DNA of 12,107 bases, taken from the NCBI GenBank assembly GCA_047618565.1, contig JBLHKW010000155.1:1-12107 (forward strand), in the 5' to 3' direction. Position numbers and translations under genes: made by a program. This stretch comes from JBLHKW01 sp047618565 (GTDB taxonomy: Bacteria; Planctomycetota; UBA1135; GCA-002686595). The notes below the pieces were generated by a model. That model made no database searches. It saw nothing but the letters and a program-made list of their open reading frames with translations, and had not been told where the DNA came from. Below, in pieces: positions 10,637 through 12,107 of the stretch. Each line of letters starts with the position of its first letter. Position 1 is the first letter of the stretch.

Positions 10637-11783
10637 ACAAGCAGTAGCGTCGCACCAGGAGTTCGATCATCTCGGCTCCACGCACCAGGTCCGCGCGCGG
10701 AACGAACTCGTTCGGGCGGTGGGCAACCTCGATCGATCCAGGCCCGAGCAACACGCACTCGTGCCCGCGGGTCTGGAACCAGCCCGCGTCGGTCGCGAAG
10801 GATGCGCCCTCGCCTTCCTGGCACCCGGTGACCTCCGTGAGCGTGCGGTGAAACTCACAACCCACCGGCGCCATCATGGGCGGACTCTCGCGTTCCAGTC
10901 CGAGGTCGTACTCGGCGCCCGCAAGTGAGCCGTCCAGCGCGCCGCGGATGCGTTGCTCGATCTCTTCGGTCTGCATTCCTGGCAGATGGCGCACCCCGAA
11001 CTCCACATCGCCCGAGTCCGGTATCACGTTGACCGCCACCCCACCGCGAACGACGCCCACGTTGAGCGGCACGAAGGGCACGCTCGGGAAGAAGTCGCTG
11101 TACTCGGGGCGCTCGGACCGCATCTGGCGATCGAGTTCGGTCAGCGCCAGGATGGCGCGCGCCATCGGCTCCAGTGCGTTCACGCCCAGCATGGGGAAGC
11201 CCGAGTGGGCCGCCTTGCCCCTGAAGCGCAACCGATACGTCAGGTGTCCCTTATGACTTCGCAACAACGTGAGCGACGTCGGCTCACCGACGATGGTACG
11301 GCGCGGCAGGAGATCGGCGGCGGGCCACGTATCGACGAAATGCCTGGACCCGAGCGTTCCGACCTCCTCGTCGTAGGTGAACAGTAGCGCCAGCGGATTG
11401 CGCAGATCCTCGACCTTCAAACGCGCAAGGGCATTGATCGATATCGCCAGAAAACCCTTCATGTCACTCGAACCGCGCGCAACGAGGTTGTCCTCGCGCT
11501 CCGTCAAGCGAAACGGGTCACTGTCCCAACCCCGCTCCAGGGCCGGAACGACATCCATGTGCCCGCTGAGCACCAACCCATCCCGCTCGCCGCCAGGATC
11601 CGGCCCGACGCGCACGACGAGATTGGTCTTGCTCCCATCGGGCGACGGATTGCGTTCGATGCACACCCCCGGGCGATCCAGGTAGTCCGCGACGAACTGC
11701 GCGAGTTCGAGGTTGCTCTTGCAGCTGGTCGTATCAAACGCCACCAGACGTTCGAGCAAGTTCAGGTCAGTGAGCAGTGTCAT
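10635..11783 (-). CDS. argE: Acetylornithine deacetylase-like M20 metallohydrolase
   Basis: The product is 382 residues, the usual ArgE length. It is predicted to remove acetate from N-acetyl-L-ornithine in arginine synthesis, in the cytoplasm. M20 landmarks are intact: zinc ligand H75 with D77 in SGHMDVVP, bridging D107 in GSSDMKGF, the catalytic pair E139/E140 in TYDEEVGTLG, E167 in VGEPTSL, and H355 in VAHRPNEFV. The dimerisation domain starts near the SHKGHLTYRLRFRGKAAHSG segment. The SDMKG and GEPT context favours ArgE over DapE or carboxypeptidase members, though related N-acyl substrates cannot be excluded. The ATG at 11783 is chosen because an upstream extension to 11846 would run through the 33-bp inverted repeat. 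The ATG lies 10 nt from that repeat with no obvious Shine-Dalgarno. No other arginine gene is present here. Confidence 0.9.
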   Translation of the reverse strand: MTLLTDLNLLERLVAFDTTSCKSNLELAQFVADYLDRPGVCIERNPSPDGSKTNLVVRVGPDPGGERDGLVLSGHMDVVPALERGWDSDPFRLTEREDNLVARGSSDMKGFLAISINALARLKVEDLRNPLALLFTYDEEVGTLGSRHFVDTWPAADLLPRRTIVGEPTSLTLLRSHKGHLTYRLRFRGKAAHSGFPMLGVNALEPMARAILALTELDRQMRSERPEYSDFFPSVPFVPLNVGVVRGGVAVNVIPDSGDVEFGVRHLPGMQTEEIEQRIRGALDGSLAGAEYDLGLERESPPMMAPVGCEFHRTLTEVTGCQEGEGASFATDAGWFQTRGHECVLLGPGSIEVAHRPNEFVPRADLVRGAEMIELLVRRYCL

Positions 11784-11793
11784 CAAGCGACAG

Positions 11794-11890
11794 GATACGG
11801 AGCCCGGGCAATCTCCACCACATTCGTGCCGGGGGCTGGAGCACACCGGGGGTTCGGCGAATGTGGTGGAGATTGCCCGGGCTCCGTATC
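11794..11890. repeat. Perfect 33-bp inverted repeat with 31-nt loop
   Basis: The left arm 11794-11826 (beginning GATACGGAGCCCGGGC) and right arm 11858-11890 are exact reverse complements over all 33 bases, around a GC-rich spacer 11827-11857. It fills nearly the whole gap between the stop of the GGDEF-like gene, which it overlaps by two bases, and the argE start 10 nt away. In RNA it would form a very stable hairpin. No T-tract follows on the minus strand, so it is not a standard intrinsic terminator, although it could stall polymerase or protect the 3' end. Perfect arm identity fits a dispersed palindromic repeat or a small non-autonomous element. No other copy is seen in this window. Confidence 0.9.
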
Positions 11891-12107
11891 ACCGCAGCAG
11901 CCGATAGCACACGCCCCGATCCCCGCCACCGCGCTTGGCCGCACGCAGGGCCAGTTCAGCGTGACCACGAAGACCCTCGACCGAGCTCAGTTGCGGGCCG
12001 GGAAAGACCTCGAAGCCAAGGCTCCCGGCCACCGCCACGGACCTGTCGTCCCCGGCGGCGGGTACCGATGCCGACCGGATGCTGTGCCGCAGGCGCTCGA
12101 CCACCCG
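11889..12107 (-). CDS. GGDEF-like domain protein, C-terminal fragment (cut by window edge)
   Basis: Only the last 72 codons are inside the window; the frame stays open to 12107 and the true start lies beyond. A GTG at 12104 lies within the open frame and is unlikely to be the start. The visible residues match the end of a GGDEF (diguanylate cyclase-like) domain: VVERLRHSIR resembles the 'AERLR-x-x-I' helix, VAVAGSLGFEVFP resembles 'VTVSIGVA', and HAELALRAAKRGGGDRGVCY resembles 'AD-x-ALY-x-AK-x-x-GRN-x-V-x-x-Y'. Several usual positions differ (A for S before SLG, H for A at 'AD', GGGDR for GRN). The domain may therefore be divergent. The GGDEF signature itself is outside the window, so c-di-GMP synthesis cannot be judged. 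It lies upstream of argE on the same strand, separated by the long inverted repeat. Confidence 0.65.
   Translation of the reverse strand, partial: RVVERLRHSIRSASVPAAGDDRSVAVAGSLGFEVFPGPQLSSVEGLRGHAELALRAAKRGGGDRGVCYRLLR

Noticed and set aside
11794..11890. Insertion sequence with terminal inverted repeats
   Set aside because: Only 31 nt separate the arms, there is no transposase, and no flanking target-site duplication is evident. It is kept as a palindromic repeat instead.

Overview
This is a GC-rich bacterial chromosomal window with closely packed genes, no tRNA or rRNA gene, no CRISPR array and no transposase. The best clue to the organism is the secreted FG-GAP protein. Its C-terminal domain (Tyr-Cys, Asn-Ser-Thr-Gly, a second Cys in a CVGG context, and FQLWYR followed by GFNMS) is a type I associate with secreted proteins of Planctomycetota, especially Poly30-like lineages. 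Weak or absent Shine-Dalgarno sequences fit that reading. The phylum call is an inference of moderate strength; no marker gene here proves it.

Layout. (1) Positions 58-990, minus: a secreted protein with a peptidase MA-like (gluzincin) fold whose catalytic Glu is replaced by Ser. A short perfect hairpin lies past its end at the window edge. (2) A 205-bp divergent intergenic region with C11, C7 and T8 homopolymers. (3) Positions 1196-4697, plus: a tight four-gene block of a secreted seven-repeat FG-GAP propeller, a HAD-family hydrolase (probable TTG start overlapping the previous stop), a YigZ/IMPACT-family protein and a DinB-like protein. (4) Positions 4708-5697, minus: a CorA/ZntB-type metal transporter, convergent with the DinB gene and divergent from the next gene. 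(5) Positions 5861-10619, plus: an ArsR-type winged helix fused to a SAM-dependent methyltransferase domain, followed after 1 nt by full-length cobalamin-dependent methionine synthase (metH). An imperfect palindrome sits on the regulator's start codon. (6) Positions 10635-11783, minus: an ArgE-like M20 deacetylase. (7) Positions 11794-11890: a perfect 33-bp inverted repeat with a 31-nt loop, between argE and the 3' end of a GGDEF-like gene that runs off the right edge.

How the genes work together. The clearest unit is arsR-methyltransferase plus metH. The putative regulator carries a SAM/SAH-binding fold and is co-transcribed with the enzyme that remakes methionine, so it is a plausible sensor of the methyl cycle. 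The 1196-4697 block looks co-transcribed, but its members share no obvious pathway. Most other content is housekeeping. The points most worth following are the pseudo-gluzincin, the regulator-metH operon with its start-codon palindrome, and the long inverted repeat.
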